A stretch of 64,000 bases of DNA, taken from assembly GCA_963775635.1 (NCBI GenBank), contig CAVZJO010000015.1, positions 124,001-188,000 on the forward strand, written 5' to 3'. A program made the position numbers and the translations under genes. Origin of the DNA: JALORV01 sp963775635 (GTDB lineage: Bacteria > Pseudomonadota > Gammaproteobacteria > Burkholderiales > Burkholderiaceae_F). The notes under the pieces were generated by a model. It made no database searches and was not told where the DNA came from. It worked only from the letters and a program-made list of their open reading frames with translations. Shown here piece after piece: positions 9,146-17,207 of this stretch (position 1 is its first letter; every line of letters starts with the position of its first letter).

Positions 9146-10303
9146 ATGACGACTGCATCGCCGGTCGTCGTGCTCAACATTCACCACTCTGGCCTTGCCA
9201 TCGCGCGCTGCCTCGGGCCGCTCGGCGTACGGGTCATCGGTATCAGCGCAAAGCGGAATTTCCCCGGCAATCAGTCACGCTGGCTCGAATTTCGTTTGGG
9301 CCCGGATTCGCTGGATGACCCGAGCGGACTGGCCCAATTTCTCGAAGCTCTGGCCGACGAACTCGGCGAGCGTCCGATCCTGCTTCCGACGCGCGATCAC
9401 GATGTCAACTTCATCAGTCGTTATCGGACCCGACTGAGCGCTGCGTTCATCCTCCTGGCGCCGACCGCGGCCGCAATCGAGTCGGTGATGAACAAGGAGA
9501 CCCTTTCTGCTATTGCGCGTGAGGCTGCAATCGACGTTCCGCGCGGTGTGACCGTTCGCAAGGTCGACCAGATCGATCTCGTGCAGACCCTACGGTTTCC
9601 CTGTATCTGTAAGCCGGTCTACGCGAGCCAGTGGCGTCGTCCGGGAGTGTGGGAAGCTGTTGGTCGTCAGAAGGCGAGGTGCGTCTCCTCGTTCGATGAA
9701 CTGGTTGTCTTCTATGGCGGCTTCTCGGCGCTCGATCCGGTCGTTCATGTGCAGGAGTGGATTCCCGGTGGCGAGCGCCAGTTGCAGATCTTCGGCTCGT
9801 ATTGCGCTTCAGATCACGAGGTAGTGGCGTACTTCACCGCGCGAAAGCGCCTTCAGTACCCGGCGCTGGCCGGGACCGGGATCGTCGTGGAAGCTATTCG
9901 CCTGCCCGAGCTCGTCGAGCCCTCCCGCAGGCTCTTGCGGGCGCTGGGATTCCACGGCATCTCGGAGATCGAGTTCAAGCGCGACGAACGCGACGGCCGG
10001 CTCTATCTGATCGAGGTCAACCCGCGGCATTGGGACCAGCACGGCCTCGGCAATGCGGTCGGAGTCAACCTGTCGGAAGCGCTCTACCGCGATGCTACCC
10101 ATCAACCGCAGCGGAAGATGCTGCAGACCGATGAGCCCGTGATCTGGGTGGCTGAAGCAGAATATCTGCGGCACCTGGTTCGTTGCGCACTGGGACGCGC
10201 GGGCTGGGAGAACGCCGCTGCAGCATGGGGTGCGCGGAGAACCTGGGCGGTGCTCGATAGCAAGGATCCGAAGCCGTTCCTCTCCTTGATGGGAACCGGA
10301 TAG
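9146..10303 (+). CDS. ATP-grasp carboxylate-amine ligase-like protein
   Basis: A 385-residue ATP-grasp enzyme. The N-terminus (VVVLNIHHSGLAIARCLG) is a Rossmann-like pre-ATP-grasp domain. The ATP-grasp core holds MNKETLSAIAREAAIDVP, the ATP-lysine region FPCICKPVYAS, and the metal-binding LIEVNPRHWDQHG, in which E, N and R match the family. This branch (predicted ATP-grasp enzymes of the COG3919 kind) joins a carboxylate to an amine or other nucleophile, but its substrate is unknown. The start at 9146 has AGGAGAG nine bases upstream. It follows the c-di-GMP gene by 29 bases and may share its transcript. Confidence 0.65.
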   Translation: MTTASPVVVLNIHHSGLAIARCLGPLGVRVIGISAKRNFPGNQSRWLEFRLGPDSLDDPSGLAQFLEALADELGERPILLPTRDHDVNFISRYRTRLSAAFILLAPTAAAIESVMNKETLSAIAREAAIDVPRGVTVRKVDQIDLVQTLRFPCICKPVYASQWRRPGVWEAVGRQKARCVSSFDELVVFYGGFSALDPVVHVQEWIPGGERQLQIFGSYCASDHEVVAYFTARKRLQYPALAGTGIVVEAIRLPELVEPSRRLLRALGFHGISEIEFKRDERDGRLYLIEVNPRHWDQHGLGNAVGVNLSEALYRDATHQPQRKMLQTDEPVIWVAEAEYLRHLVRCALGRAGWENAAAAWGARRTWAVLDSKDPKPFLSLMGTG

Positions 10304-10332
10304 ACCGCTGAGCCGGGTGCCGCCGCTAGACT

Positions 10333-10362
10333 GCCCCCTTCGTCGACGTACGCCGAAGGGGC
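10333..10362 (+). promoter_or_regulatory. Hairpin covering the ridA ribosome binding site
   Basis: GCCCCCTTCG at 10333-10342 pairs with CGAAGGGGC at 10354-10362. The right arm contains AGGGG, the only Shine-Dalgarno-like sequence before the ATG at 10366, so folding would hide it. There is no T run after the hairpin, so it is not a terminator. Confidence 0.4.
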
Positions 10363-10365
10363 GCC

Positions 10366-10746
10366 ATGAACAGGGACATTGTTTCCACCAGCGCGGCGCC
10401 TGCCGCGATCGGACCGTACTCGCAGGCGGTCAAGACCGGCCTCGTCGTATTTACCTCGGGACAGGTCGGGCTTGATCCGAAGACCGGCGAGCTGGTCAGC
10501 GCGGAGTTCGAACCCCAGGTTCGGCAAGCCTTCGCCAACCTCGATGCGGTCGCTCGTGCGGCCGGTGGATCGCTGGCGCAGGCAGTCAAACTCACTCTGT
10601 TCCTGACCGACCTGGCGCAGTTCGCGACGGTCAACCGCATCATGGGCGAGGTGGTTGCCAAGCCGTATCCGGCCCGCTCGACAGTCGGCGTCGCCAGCTT
10701 GCCCAAGGGCGCGCAGTTCGAAGTCGAGGCCGTGCTGGTCCTTTAG
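10366..10746 (+). CDS. RidA family enamine/imine deaminase
   Basis: A 126-residue YjgF/YER057c/UK114 protein. Hallmarks are AIGPYSQAV near the N-terminus, FTSGQVGLDP, LTLFLTD and the C-terminal YPARSTVGVASLP, where Arg104 is the substrate-carboxylate-binding arginine of active RidA proteins. A late glutamate (EVEAV) completes the usual set. RidA hydrolyses reactive 2-aminoacrylate and related enamines released by PLP enzymes. It is 11 bases upstream of recG and likely co-transcribed with it. The hairpin over its ribosome site may modulate translation. Confidence 0.9.
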   Translation: MNRDIVSTSAAPAAIGPYSQAVKTGLVVFTSGQVGLDPKTGELVSAEFEPQVRQAFANLDAVARAAGGSLAQAVKLTLFLTDLAQFATVNRIMGEVVAKPYPARSTVGVASLPKGAQFEVEAVLVL

Positions 10747-10757
10747 CGGAAAGTCGA

Positions 10758-12812
10758 GTGGCTCGAGCGGCCCTTGTGCGGGACGACACCGGTCGCAGCG
10801 CTGGACGCAGCATGGTCGACCGGCTTGAGGCGATCGGCCTGAAGTCCGACTGGGACTTCGTGTTCCACCTGCCGCTGCGGTACGAAGACGAAACCACGGT
10901 GGTGCCGATCGCCTCGCTGCCGCACGATGGCGAGGCGCAGGTCGAAGCCACCGTGACCGCCTGCGAAGCGGTGTATCGGGGCCGGCGGCAGCTGCATGTG
11001 ACCGTGCGGGATGAGACGGGCACGCTGATGCTGCGCTTCCTGCACTTCTACCCGTCGCAGCTCAAGCAACTCGCCGTCGGCCAGCGCGTGCGCGCCTTCG
11101 GCGCCGTGCGCGGCGGACTGGCCGGGCAGGAAATGGTGCACCCGCGCGTGCGCAGCATTCGCGAGGGCGACGTTCTACCTACCGCGCTGACGCCGATTTA
11201 TCCAACCGTCGCCGGCGTGCCTCAGGCGTGGTTGCGGCGACGGATTGCGCAAGCGCTGCGCGCGGTCGAGTTGCGCGACCTGCTTCCCGCGCAGGAGCTC
11301 GAACGGCATCGGCTGTTGTCGCTGCAACCGGCGCTCGATCGCCTGCATCACCCGCCGCGCGACGCCGACGCGCTGGCCCTGACGGACCGCACCGATCCCG
11401 CCTGGCGGCGGCTGAAGTTCGACGAGCTGCTGGCGCAGCAGATCGCGCTGCGGCTAGCTCGCGCAGCGCGCGCAGGCCGACGCGCGCCGATGCTGCGATC
11501 GGACGGCCTCACCGCACGACTGCTGGCATCGCTGCCTTTCGCACTGACGGCGGCGCAGCAACGCGTGTGGCTTGAGATCGAGGCGGATCTCGCCCGCGAG
11601 TCGCCGATGCAACGGTTGGTGCAGGGCGATGTCGGCAGCGGCAAGACGGTCGTGGCCGCGTTGGCTGCCGCGCGCGCGATCGAATCCGGCTGGCAGGCGG
11701 CTTTGATGGCGCCGACCGAACTGCTGGCCGAGCAGCACTTCGGACGCATCGCGCTCTGGCTCGGCCCGCTCGGGATCGAGACGGCCTGGCTCGCTGGCCG
11801 ACAGGGCGTGGCCGCACGCCGCCGGGCCCAGCAGGCGATCGCAGGGGGTGGAGCCAGGCTGGTGATCGGCACGCAAGCGCTGATCCAGGAGTCCATCAGC
11901 TTCGAGCGACTCGGCCTGGCGATTGTCGACGAACAGCACCGGTTCGGAGTGGCGCAGAGACTGGCACTGCGCGATGGCGGAGCCGAGCAGATGCCCCACA
12001 TGCTGATGCTGTCGGCGACGCCGATCCCGCGCACGCTGGCGATGAGCTATCTCGCGGACCTCGATGTCTCGGTGATCGATGAATTGCCGCCTGGTCGCAC
12101 GCCGGTGGTGACGAAGATCATCTCGAATCGGCGCCGCGACGAGGTGATCGTGCGCATCCGCGCCGATGTCGCGGCCGGCCGGCAGGCGTACTGGGTTTGC
12201 CCATTGGTCGAAGCAAGCGAGGCCGTGGAAGCAGCCGCGGCCACCGAAACGCATCAGCGCATCGTGCAACTGCTGCCCGGCCTGCGCATCGGGCTGCTGC
12301 ACGGACAGCTGCCGGCAGCCGAGAAAACGTCCACGATGCAGCAGTTCGTCGAGCACCGGATCGACGTGCTGGTCACGACCACCGTCATCGAAGTCGGGGT
12401 CGACGTCGCGAACGCGACGCTGATGGTCATCGAGCATGCGGAGCGCTTCGGGCTCGCGCAGCTGCACCAGTTGCGCGGTCGGGTCGGACGCGGATCGACG
12501 CAGAGCTATTGCATCCTGCTCTATGAGGAGCCGTTGTCGGAGAGCGCACGCGAGCGGCTCAAGATCGTCTACGAAACGCATGACGGGTTCGAGGTCGCGC
12601 GGCGCGACCTTATGATGCGCGGTCCGGGTGAGTTCCTCGGCGCCCGGCAGTCCGGCGTGCCACTGCTGCGCTTCGCTGACCTCGCGCTGGATACAGACCT
12701 GGTGGAACAGGCACGCGACACGGCGTCCACGCTGCTGCAGGCCGATCCGGCGGCGGCGCGCGAACAGGTCCGGCGCTGGTACGAGGGACGGCACGAGTTC
12801 CTGACGGCATGA
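10758..12812 (+). CDS. recG: ATP-dependent DNA helicase RecG
   Basis: A 684-residue superfamily 2 helicase that remodels stalled forks and Holliday junctions. The N-terminal wedge/OB domain contains HLPLRYEDET and the pattern GRRQLHVTVRDETGTLMLRF. The motor shows Walker A GDVGSGKT (about 289-296), the box DEQHRFGV (about 391), LMLSATPIPRTLAM, and the C-terminal motor with TTVIEVGVDV and QLHQLRGRVGRG. The length matches the family. The frame begins with GTG at 10758; an ATG at 10812 is an alternative start that would shorten the leader. The stop codon overlaps the start of oxyR (ATGA), so the two are translationally coupled. Confidence 0.95.
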   Translation: MARAALVRDDTGRSAGRSMVDRLEAIGLKSDWDFVFHLPLRYEDETTVVPIASLPHDGEAQVEATVTACEAVYRGRRQLHVTVRDETGTLMLRFLHFYPSQLKQLAVGQRVRAFGAVRGGLAGQEMVHPRVRSIREGDVLPTALTPIYPTVAGVPQAWLRRRIAQALRAVELRDLLPAQELERHRLLSLQPALDRLHHPPRDADALALTDRTDPAWRRLKFDELLAQQIALRLARAARAGRRAPMLRSDGLTARLLASLPFALTAAQQRVWLEIEADLARESPMQRLVQGDVGSGKTVVAALAAARAIESGWQAALMAPTELLAEQHFGRIALWLGPLGIETAWLAGRQGVAARRRAQQAIAGGGARLVIGTQALIQESISFERLGLAIVDEQHRFGVAQRLALRDGGAEQMPHMLMLSATPIPRTLAMSYLADLDVSVIDELPPGRTPVVTKIISNRRRDEVIVRIRADVAAGRQAYWVCPLVEASEAVEAAAATETHQRIVQLLPGLRIGLLHGQLPAAEKTSTMQQFVEHRIDVLVTTTVIEVGVDVANATLMVIEHAERFGLAQLHQLRGRVGRGSTQSYCILLYEEPLSESARERLKIVYETHDGFEVARRDLMMRGPGEFLGARQSGVPLLRFADLALDTDLVEQARDTASTLLQADPAAAREQVRRWYEGRHEFLTA

Positions 12813-13756
12813 CGCTCACCGAGCTTAAATACATCGTCGCGGTCGCGCGCGAGCGGCACTTCGGCCGGGCCGCAGAGGCGTGCTTCGTCAGCCAGCCGAC
12901 GCTGTCGGTGGCGATCAAGAAACTGGAAGAGGAACTGGGCACGCCGCTATTCGAGCGGCGGACCAGCGAAGTGACGGTGACTCCCTTCGGAGAGCGCATC
13001 GTCATTCAGGCGCAGCGAGTGCTGGACGAAGCGGAGCGCATCCGCGAGATCGCTCGTCAGGGCCGCGATCCGCTGGTCGGCCCGCTGCGGCTCGGCGTGA
13101 TCTACACCATCGGTCCCTATCTACTGCCGGGGCTCGTGCGGCAACTGCTAAAGGACGCGCCCGAGATGCCGCTGCTGCTGACCGAGAACTTCACGGTCAA
13201 GCTGACGGAGTTGCTGAAAAATGGCGAGATCGACGTCGCGATCATGGCGCTGCCGCTGCCGCAGGCCGGCCTGCTGCTGCAACCGGTCTACGACGAGCCG
13301 TTCATCGTCGCGATTCCGAGGCATCACGCTTGGGCGCGGCGCAAGAACATACCGAGCGAGGATCTGAAGAAAGAGACGATGCTGCTGCTCGGCACCGGAC
13401 ACTGTTTTCGCGACCAGGTGCTCGAGGTGTGTCCCGAGCTGTCGCGCTATTCGTCGTCGGCCGAAGGCATACAGAAGACCTTTGAAGGTTCGTCGCTTGA
13501 CACCATACGGCACATGGTCGGTTCGGGACTCGGGGTCACGGTGTTGCCGATCACCTCGGTGCCCGAGAAGCCGGGACGCGATTCGCTGCTGGAATACATT
13601 CCTTTCAAGCCGCCGGCGCCCGACCGGCGCGTTGTGCTGGCGTGGCGCAAGTCGTTCACCCGCACGCCGGCGATCGAAGCGGTGCGACAGGCGGTGCTGA
13701 AGTGCCCGCTGCACGGCGTGACGCGGTTACCCGATGCCGGCGTGGAGACATGGTGA
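12809..13756 (+). CDS. oxyR: Hydrogen peroxide sensor and LysR-type regulator OxyR
   Basis: A 315-residue LysR-type regulator. The N-terminal winged helix-turn-helix is at residues 1-60 (HFGRAAEACFVSQPTLSVAIKKLE). In the sensor domain GTGHCFRDQVLEVC places cysteines at residues 199 and 208, the same numbers as the peroxide-reactive pair of Escherichia coli OxyR. That pattern separates OxyR from other LysR proteins. Its start overlaps the recG stop by four bases. It lies 356 bases upstream of dps, a classical OxyR target, although no clear OxyR box was found in the spacer. Confidence 0.93.
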   Translation: MTLTELKYIVAVARERHFGRAAEACFVSQPTLSVAIKKLEEELGTPLFERRTSEVTVTPFGERIVIQAQRVLDEAERIREIARQGRDPLVGPLRLGVIYTIGPYLLPGLVRQLLKDAPEMPLLLTENFTVKLTELLKNGEIDVAIMALPLPQAGLLLQPVYDEPFIVAIPRHHAWARRKNIPSEDLKKETMLLLGTGHCFRDQVLEVCPELSRYSSSAEGIQKTFEGSSLDTIRHMVGSGLGVTVLPITSVPEKPGRDSLLEYIPFKPPAPDRRVVLAWRKSFTRTPAIEAVRQAVLKCPLHGVTRLPDAGVETW

Positions 13757-13787
13757 TGGGGCCTGTTCACGCCAAAGCCGGGAGCGC

Positions 13788-13954
13788 GAAGGCGAATGGC
13801 GGGATGCAGTGCGAGGCGCCGCGAGCGCCGTTGGCTGATGCCAATCAGCGAAGCGGCAACGACGCAATGCGCCCGCCATTCGCCTTCCCGCAGGGTTGGG
13901 GCGAAATGCGGCGTCTGCTTTGTCGAGCGGCTCGCGAAGGGAAACACCCTTCGC
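13788..13954. repeat. Palindromic intergenic repeats between oxyR and dps
   Basis: Exact 16-bp arms GAAGGCGAATGGCGGG (13788-13803) and CCCGCCATTCGCCTTC (13872-13887) enclose an inner stem GCTGAT/ATCAGC. A second perfect hairpin, GCGAAGGG/CCCTTCGC with a 5-base loop, follows at 13934-13954. The 356-base spacer carries no gene; reading frames through it are rich in Arg and Ala with no family pattern. It looks like a REP/BIME-type or MITE-like repeat, and no T run marks it as a terminator. Confidence 0.6.
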
Positions 13955-14112
13955 AGCGCCACCCTTCGCGCATCCATCCGCATTGCGGCCCAACGCATCT
14001 CCCGGATTTGGCGCGAACAGGCCCCGACTATCGCGATCGTTGGGATTTCCGATTGGTCACGCCTGCCCCAAGCCACTAGCATTCCCGAATCAATCTTGAA
14101 TCGGAGCTAAAA

Positions 14113-14619
14113 ATGCCTAGGAACCATTCCATCGCGGCGGCCGGCGGAGCGCCGGTGATCGACATCGGCATCAAGGACAAGGACCGCGCGAAGATCGCCG
14201 ACGGGCTGGCGCGCGTGCTTGCCGACACCTACTCGCTCTACCTGAAGACGCACAACTTCCACTGGAACGTTGAAGGGCCGATGTTCAACACGCTGCACCT
14301 GATGTTCATGGAGCAGTACACCGAACTGTGGAACGCGCTCGATGCGATCGCCGAACGGATCCGCTCGCTCGGTTACCCGGCGCCCGGCACCAACAGCGAT
14401 TTCGCCCGGCTGACCACGATCGACGAGACGCCCGGCGTGCCGGCCGCGATGGACATGGTGCGACTGCTGGTCAGCGGACACGAGGCGGTCGCGCGCACTG
14501 CGCGCGCGGTGTTTCCGATCGTGGACAAGGCGGCAGATGAATCGACGGCGGACCTGCTGACGCAGCGGCTCCAAGTGCACGAAAAGACCGCCTGGATGCT
14601 GCGGAGCCTGCTGAAGTAG
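14113..14619 (+). CDS. dps: DNA-binding ferritin-like protein Dps
   Basis: A 168-residue Dps-family mini-ferritin that oxidises and stores iron with peroxide and can shield DNA. The intersubunit ferroxidase ligands are all in place with family spacing: His50 (KTHNFHWNVEG), His62, Asp77 and Glu81 (DAIAERIRSLG). GGAG precedes the ATG by seven bases. The downstream position relative to oxyR fits a peroxide-stress locus. The N-terminal tail is short and only weakly basic, so DNA binding is less certain than iron oxidation. Confidence 0.92.
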   Translation: MPRNHSIAAAGGAPVIDIGIKDKDRAKIADGLARVLADTYSLYLKTHNFHWNVEGPMFNTLHLMFMEQYTELWNALDAIAERIRSLGYPAPGTNSDFARLTTIDETPGVPAAMDMVRLLVSGHEAVARTARAVFPIVDKAADESTADLLTQRLQVHEKTAWMLRSLLK

Positions 14620-14874
14620 GAGTCCGCGCGGGGCTCAACACCCGGTGCGTCGCCGACGCGTCGGGGACCATCGTCACATCAACCGTGAGTAGCACGCTTC
14701 GCCTTCTCCGGCATCGCCGCTGGAGCCGGACGATGCGGCTACGCGGTAGGCCGGAATGGATCAAATCCGGCCTCGAAGGCTCAAACCAATGAGAAATAAT
14801 GCCGATAGATACCGGAGTGGGCATCTCGAACCAGGAAGTGGTCTTCTGCCGTTGGAATCAGGAAAGGAATGTCG

Positions 14875-15423
14875 ATGGATAGTTCCATGATCAAGGGTGT
14901 CGTGATCGGCGGGATCGCCATGGTGGTGCTCACCGCAGGTGGCGTCACCGGCTACCAGGCGTTGACTCGGCCCACATTCGCCGATGTGGTTGCGGTCAAG
15001 GAAGTCACCCAGACGATCACCACGCCACGCGAGGAGTGCCAGGACGTGCAGGTTCAGAAACAGGCGCCGGTGAAAGACTCGAACCGCATTACAGGCACTG
15101 TGATCGGCGGCGTGGCGGGCGGGCTGTTAGGCAACCAGATCGGCGGAGGCAAGGGCAAGACGGTTGCTACGGTCGCCGGGGCCGCGGGCGGCGCCTACGC
15201 CGGCAACCAGGTGCAGAAGAACATGCAGGAGAAGGATGTCGTGACAACGACGGAGAAGCGCTGCAAGACGGTCAACGAGACGTCGAAAAAGCTGATTGGC
15301 TACGACGTCACGTATCGCCTTGCCGGCAAGGAAGGTCTCGTCCGTACGTCGTCCAAGCCGGGAGCGACGATTCCCGTCAAGGACGGTCAGTTGGTTCTCG
15401 ACGCGCCAGGGCCGGCGAAGTAG
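14875..15423 (+). CDS. Glycine-zipper 2TM-domain envelope protein
   Basis: About 182 residues. An N-terminal membrane segment (about 5-27, MIKGVVIGGIAMVVLTAGG) is followed by a cysteine-containing stretch and a glycine zipper (about 75-115: GTVIGGVAGGLLGNQIGGGKGK...GAAGGAYAGNQ) of the Rick_17kDa/2TM family. The C-terminus has a second cysteine (EKRCKTV) and the pattern GYDVTYRLAGKEG common in this group. Such proteins sit in the cell envelope, and the zipper is thought to pack against or cross a membrane. AAGGA lies six bases before the ATG at 14875, which favours it over the ATG at 14869. Confidence 0.75.
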   Translation: MDSSMIKGVVIGGIAMVVLTAGGVTGYQALTRPTFADVVAVKEVTQTITTPREECQDVQVQKQAPVKDSNRITGTVIGGVAGGLLGNQIGGGKGKTVATVAGAAGGAYAGNQVQKNMQEKDVVTTTEKRCKTVNETSKKLIGYDVTYRLAGKEGLVRTSSKPGATIPVKDGQLVLDAPGPAK

Positions 15424-15507
15424 TCGGCGGGCTAGTGTTGAGGCGCTGAGTGAGGCTTGGAGCGCGAGCTACGACACTCGGACGAACTGCGGCTGCGGAA
15501 ACTATTG

Positions 15508-15542
15508 AAAAACGGCCGGCGCGGGACCCCGCGTCGGCCGTT
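15508..15542 (-). terminator. Terminator between convergent genes
   Basis: Near-perfect 15-bp arms AACGGCCGGCGCGGG and CCCGCGTCGGCCGTT with a 2-base loop. On the minus strand the stem is followed by TTTTTC, so it should end the DUF4148 transcript from 15567-15854. It could also act weakly on the plus strand, where TTCTTC follows. Confidence 0.75.
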
Positions 15543-15566
15543 CTTCGTGCTGCAGCTGGAACGCGA

Positions 15567-15854
15567 CTACTTGCTGGCGACCGTTTGGCTGGCGGCTGCC
15601 CTTTCACCGGCTTGCGCGATGAGCCGTGCCTGTTCTGCGGTCGGCTGAGGAGTGTCTCGTTCGCCAACCGTAATCAGGCCGAGGCGCTGCGCTTCCCGGA
15701 GTTCCGCCACGACCTGAGCGCGCGAGACGGAAGCTTCTGCAACCTCCGCAGTGGCGTCCATCGCTGCATTGTTCAGGGTTTCGCAGCCCGCCATGAAGAC
15801 AAGCAGCGCAGAGGCAGCGGCGCTCAACACGTAACACTGAAGCTGTCGTTTCAT
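15567..15854 (-). CDS. DUF4148 lipoprotein
   Basis: A 95-residue predicted lipoprotein. The signal peptide ends with a lipobox (VFMAGC, Cys about 24). The mature part has SRAQVVAELREAQRLGLI followed by PTAEQARLI, the pattern of DUF4148, a small periplasmic family found chiefly in Burkholderiales. The function is unknown. It is monocistronic, ending at a strong hairpin terminator, and runs opposite to the glycine-zipper gene. Confidence 0.8.
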   Translation of the reverse strand: MKRQLQCYVLSAAASALLVFMAGCETLNNAAMDATAEVAEASVSRAQVVAELREAQRLGLITVGERDTPQPTAEQARLIAQAGERAAASQTVASK

Positions 15855-16108
15855 TTCAGACTCCTCTCAACATTGGCAATCTGCCGCGACTGCCATCGTG
15901 CGTGTCGCGCCTGGCGCGAGCGGCCCACGTCAGCAGGGAAATCCCCGCAACCTCGAGGCGGTGCGCTGCCTCTTACGTGGATAGACGTGTCCCGCCAGCC
16001 GGAACCGACAAGCGCGTGAATATTCACGCGAACGTGCCGCAACGCGGGCGACACGATGCGCCGCCGGCGCGCATCGCACCGCGTCGAACGCCAGGGTGCG
16101 AACGCGTG

Positions 16109-16279
16109 TCATCGCCGCGGTGCGTCCTGGCGGGCCGCAATTAGAGTCGCCTGCGCTTGCCTGGCTTGCGCGAACGTTGCGCGATCGCTGTCGGCCAGCG
16201 ACGCGACGCTGCTGAGCAGGCCGAGGGAAACGGTGCTCGCCAGTGCGAGTGCCAGTCCGCGTTTAACTAGGTGTTTCAT
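16109..16279 (-). CDS. Small secreted protein of unknown function
   Basis: A 56-codon gene with a good AGGAGA ribosome site six bases before the ATG at 16279. The N-terminus MKHLVKRGLALALASTVSLGLLSS is a clear signal peptide with likely cleavage after an Ala-rich site. Only about 28 mature residues remain (DSDRATFAQARQAQ...), charged and Ala/Gln-rich. Its size and position next to a DUF4148 gene suggest a small periplasmic protein of related type. The family is not recognised. Confidence 0.55.
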   Translation of the reverse strand: MKHLVKRGLALALASTVSLGLLSSVASLADSDRATFAQARQAQATLIAARQDAPRR

Positions 16280-16592
16280 GGCAGTTCTCCTGAGGGCAGT
16301 GCGGGCGTTGAACTCACGTGCCTGCACTCCTCTGGACGGACTGGTGCGACAAAACCTGACAAACCAGCGGTGCGAAATCTCAAAGAAGGACGTTGGACGG
16401 CCAATGTCAGAAATCGCCCGCCGTTTACGTCTACCAGGGTGAAGGCCGGTCGATCTCGGGCGAAAGAGCGGCCGTATGCGCTTGCCAATAGGACCGATGA
16501 AGACAATTGCAACGCAGCACGGTTGCGGACGATTGCGCATAGTGGGGAATCGCGGTTCAATCACCGTCCTGCGCGATCGCCGAGAGGAACGC
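16280..16592. other. Divergent promoter region ahead of the ECF sigma gene
   Basis: This 313-base spacer separates the small secreted protein (minus) from the ECF sigma gene (plus). A short direct repeat of TGACAAA (CCTGACAAACC next to GACAAAACC) occurs near 16350-16370. No gene or consensus sigma-70 promoter is evident. Confidence 0.35.
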
Positions 16593-17144
16593 ATGGCGAC
16601 CATCACGATGCTGCTGCAGCGGGCGCGGGAGGGCGAACAGAATGCGCGCGACTCTCTCTTTGAACTCGCCTACGACAGCCTGAAGGGCCTGGCGCGGTCT
16701 CGCCTGAGAAGCGGTGGCCGCGGCGGACAGCTCGACACGACGGCGCTGGTACACGAGGCGTACCTGCGGTTCGTCAACAGCGGTGATCTGCGCGCTGATG
16801 ACCGGCGCGCCTTCTTTGCCTACGCCTCGAGCGTCATGCGCTCGGTCATCGTCGACAGCGCGCGCGAGCGACTGGCTGAGCGTCGCGGCGGCGACGTGCT
16901 GCAGGTGACGCTATCGACGCAAATGGCGGACAACATCCCGGCGGACGACCAGGGGGTCCTGCAGGTGCACGAGGCGCTGCTCGCATTGACCGAGGCCGAT
17001 CCGCGCGCGGCGCAGGTGGTCGAGATGCGCTACTTCGGTGGTTACACGGAGAACGAGATCGCGGAGGCGCTCGACATCAACGTACGCACCGTCGCCCGCG
17101 ATTGGGAGAAGGCGAGGTTGCTGCTGGAGGTCGCGTTGAGGTGA
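16593..17144 (+). CDS. ECF sigma factor paired with a Ser/Thr kinase
   Basis: A 183-residue RNA polymerase sigma factor of the ECF subfamily that accompanies serine/threonine kinases. Region 2 holds LDTTALVHEAYLRFV and RRAFFAYASSVMRSVIVD. Region 4 holds the helix-turn-helix FGGYTENEIAEALDINVRTVARDWEKARLLL. No anti-sigma factor gene is adjacent. The next gene is a kinase 63 bases downstream, the arrangement known for this ECF group, where phosphorylation is thought to control the sigma factor. GAGAGGA precedes the chosen ATG. Confidence 0.85.
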   Translation: MATITMLLQRAREGEQNARDSLFELAYDSLKGLARSRLRSGGRGGQLDTTALVHEAYLRFVNSGDLRADDRRAFFAYASSVMRSVIVDSARERLAERRGGDVLQVTLSTQMADNIPADDQGVLQVHEALLALTEADPRAAQVVEMRYFGGYTENEIAEALDINVRTVARDWEKARLLLEVALR

Positions 17145-17207
17145 CATCGACTGAACAGCAGAATGTCCTTTGACGGTTCGACCCCCAACAAGCATCGAGG
17201 CGGAGCA

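Noticed and set aside
11454..12794. 446-codon minus-strand frame
   Set aside because: Wholly antisense to recG; the composition (Arg, His, Gln rich) reflects high-GC antisense reading.
13757..14112. OxyR binding box ahead of dps
   Set aside because: No spaced ATAG/CTAT pattern could be found; regulation by OxyR would be assumption only.
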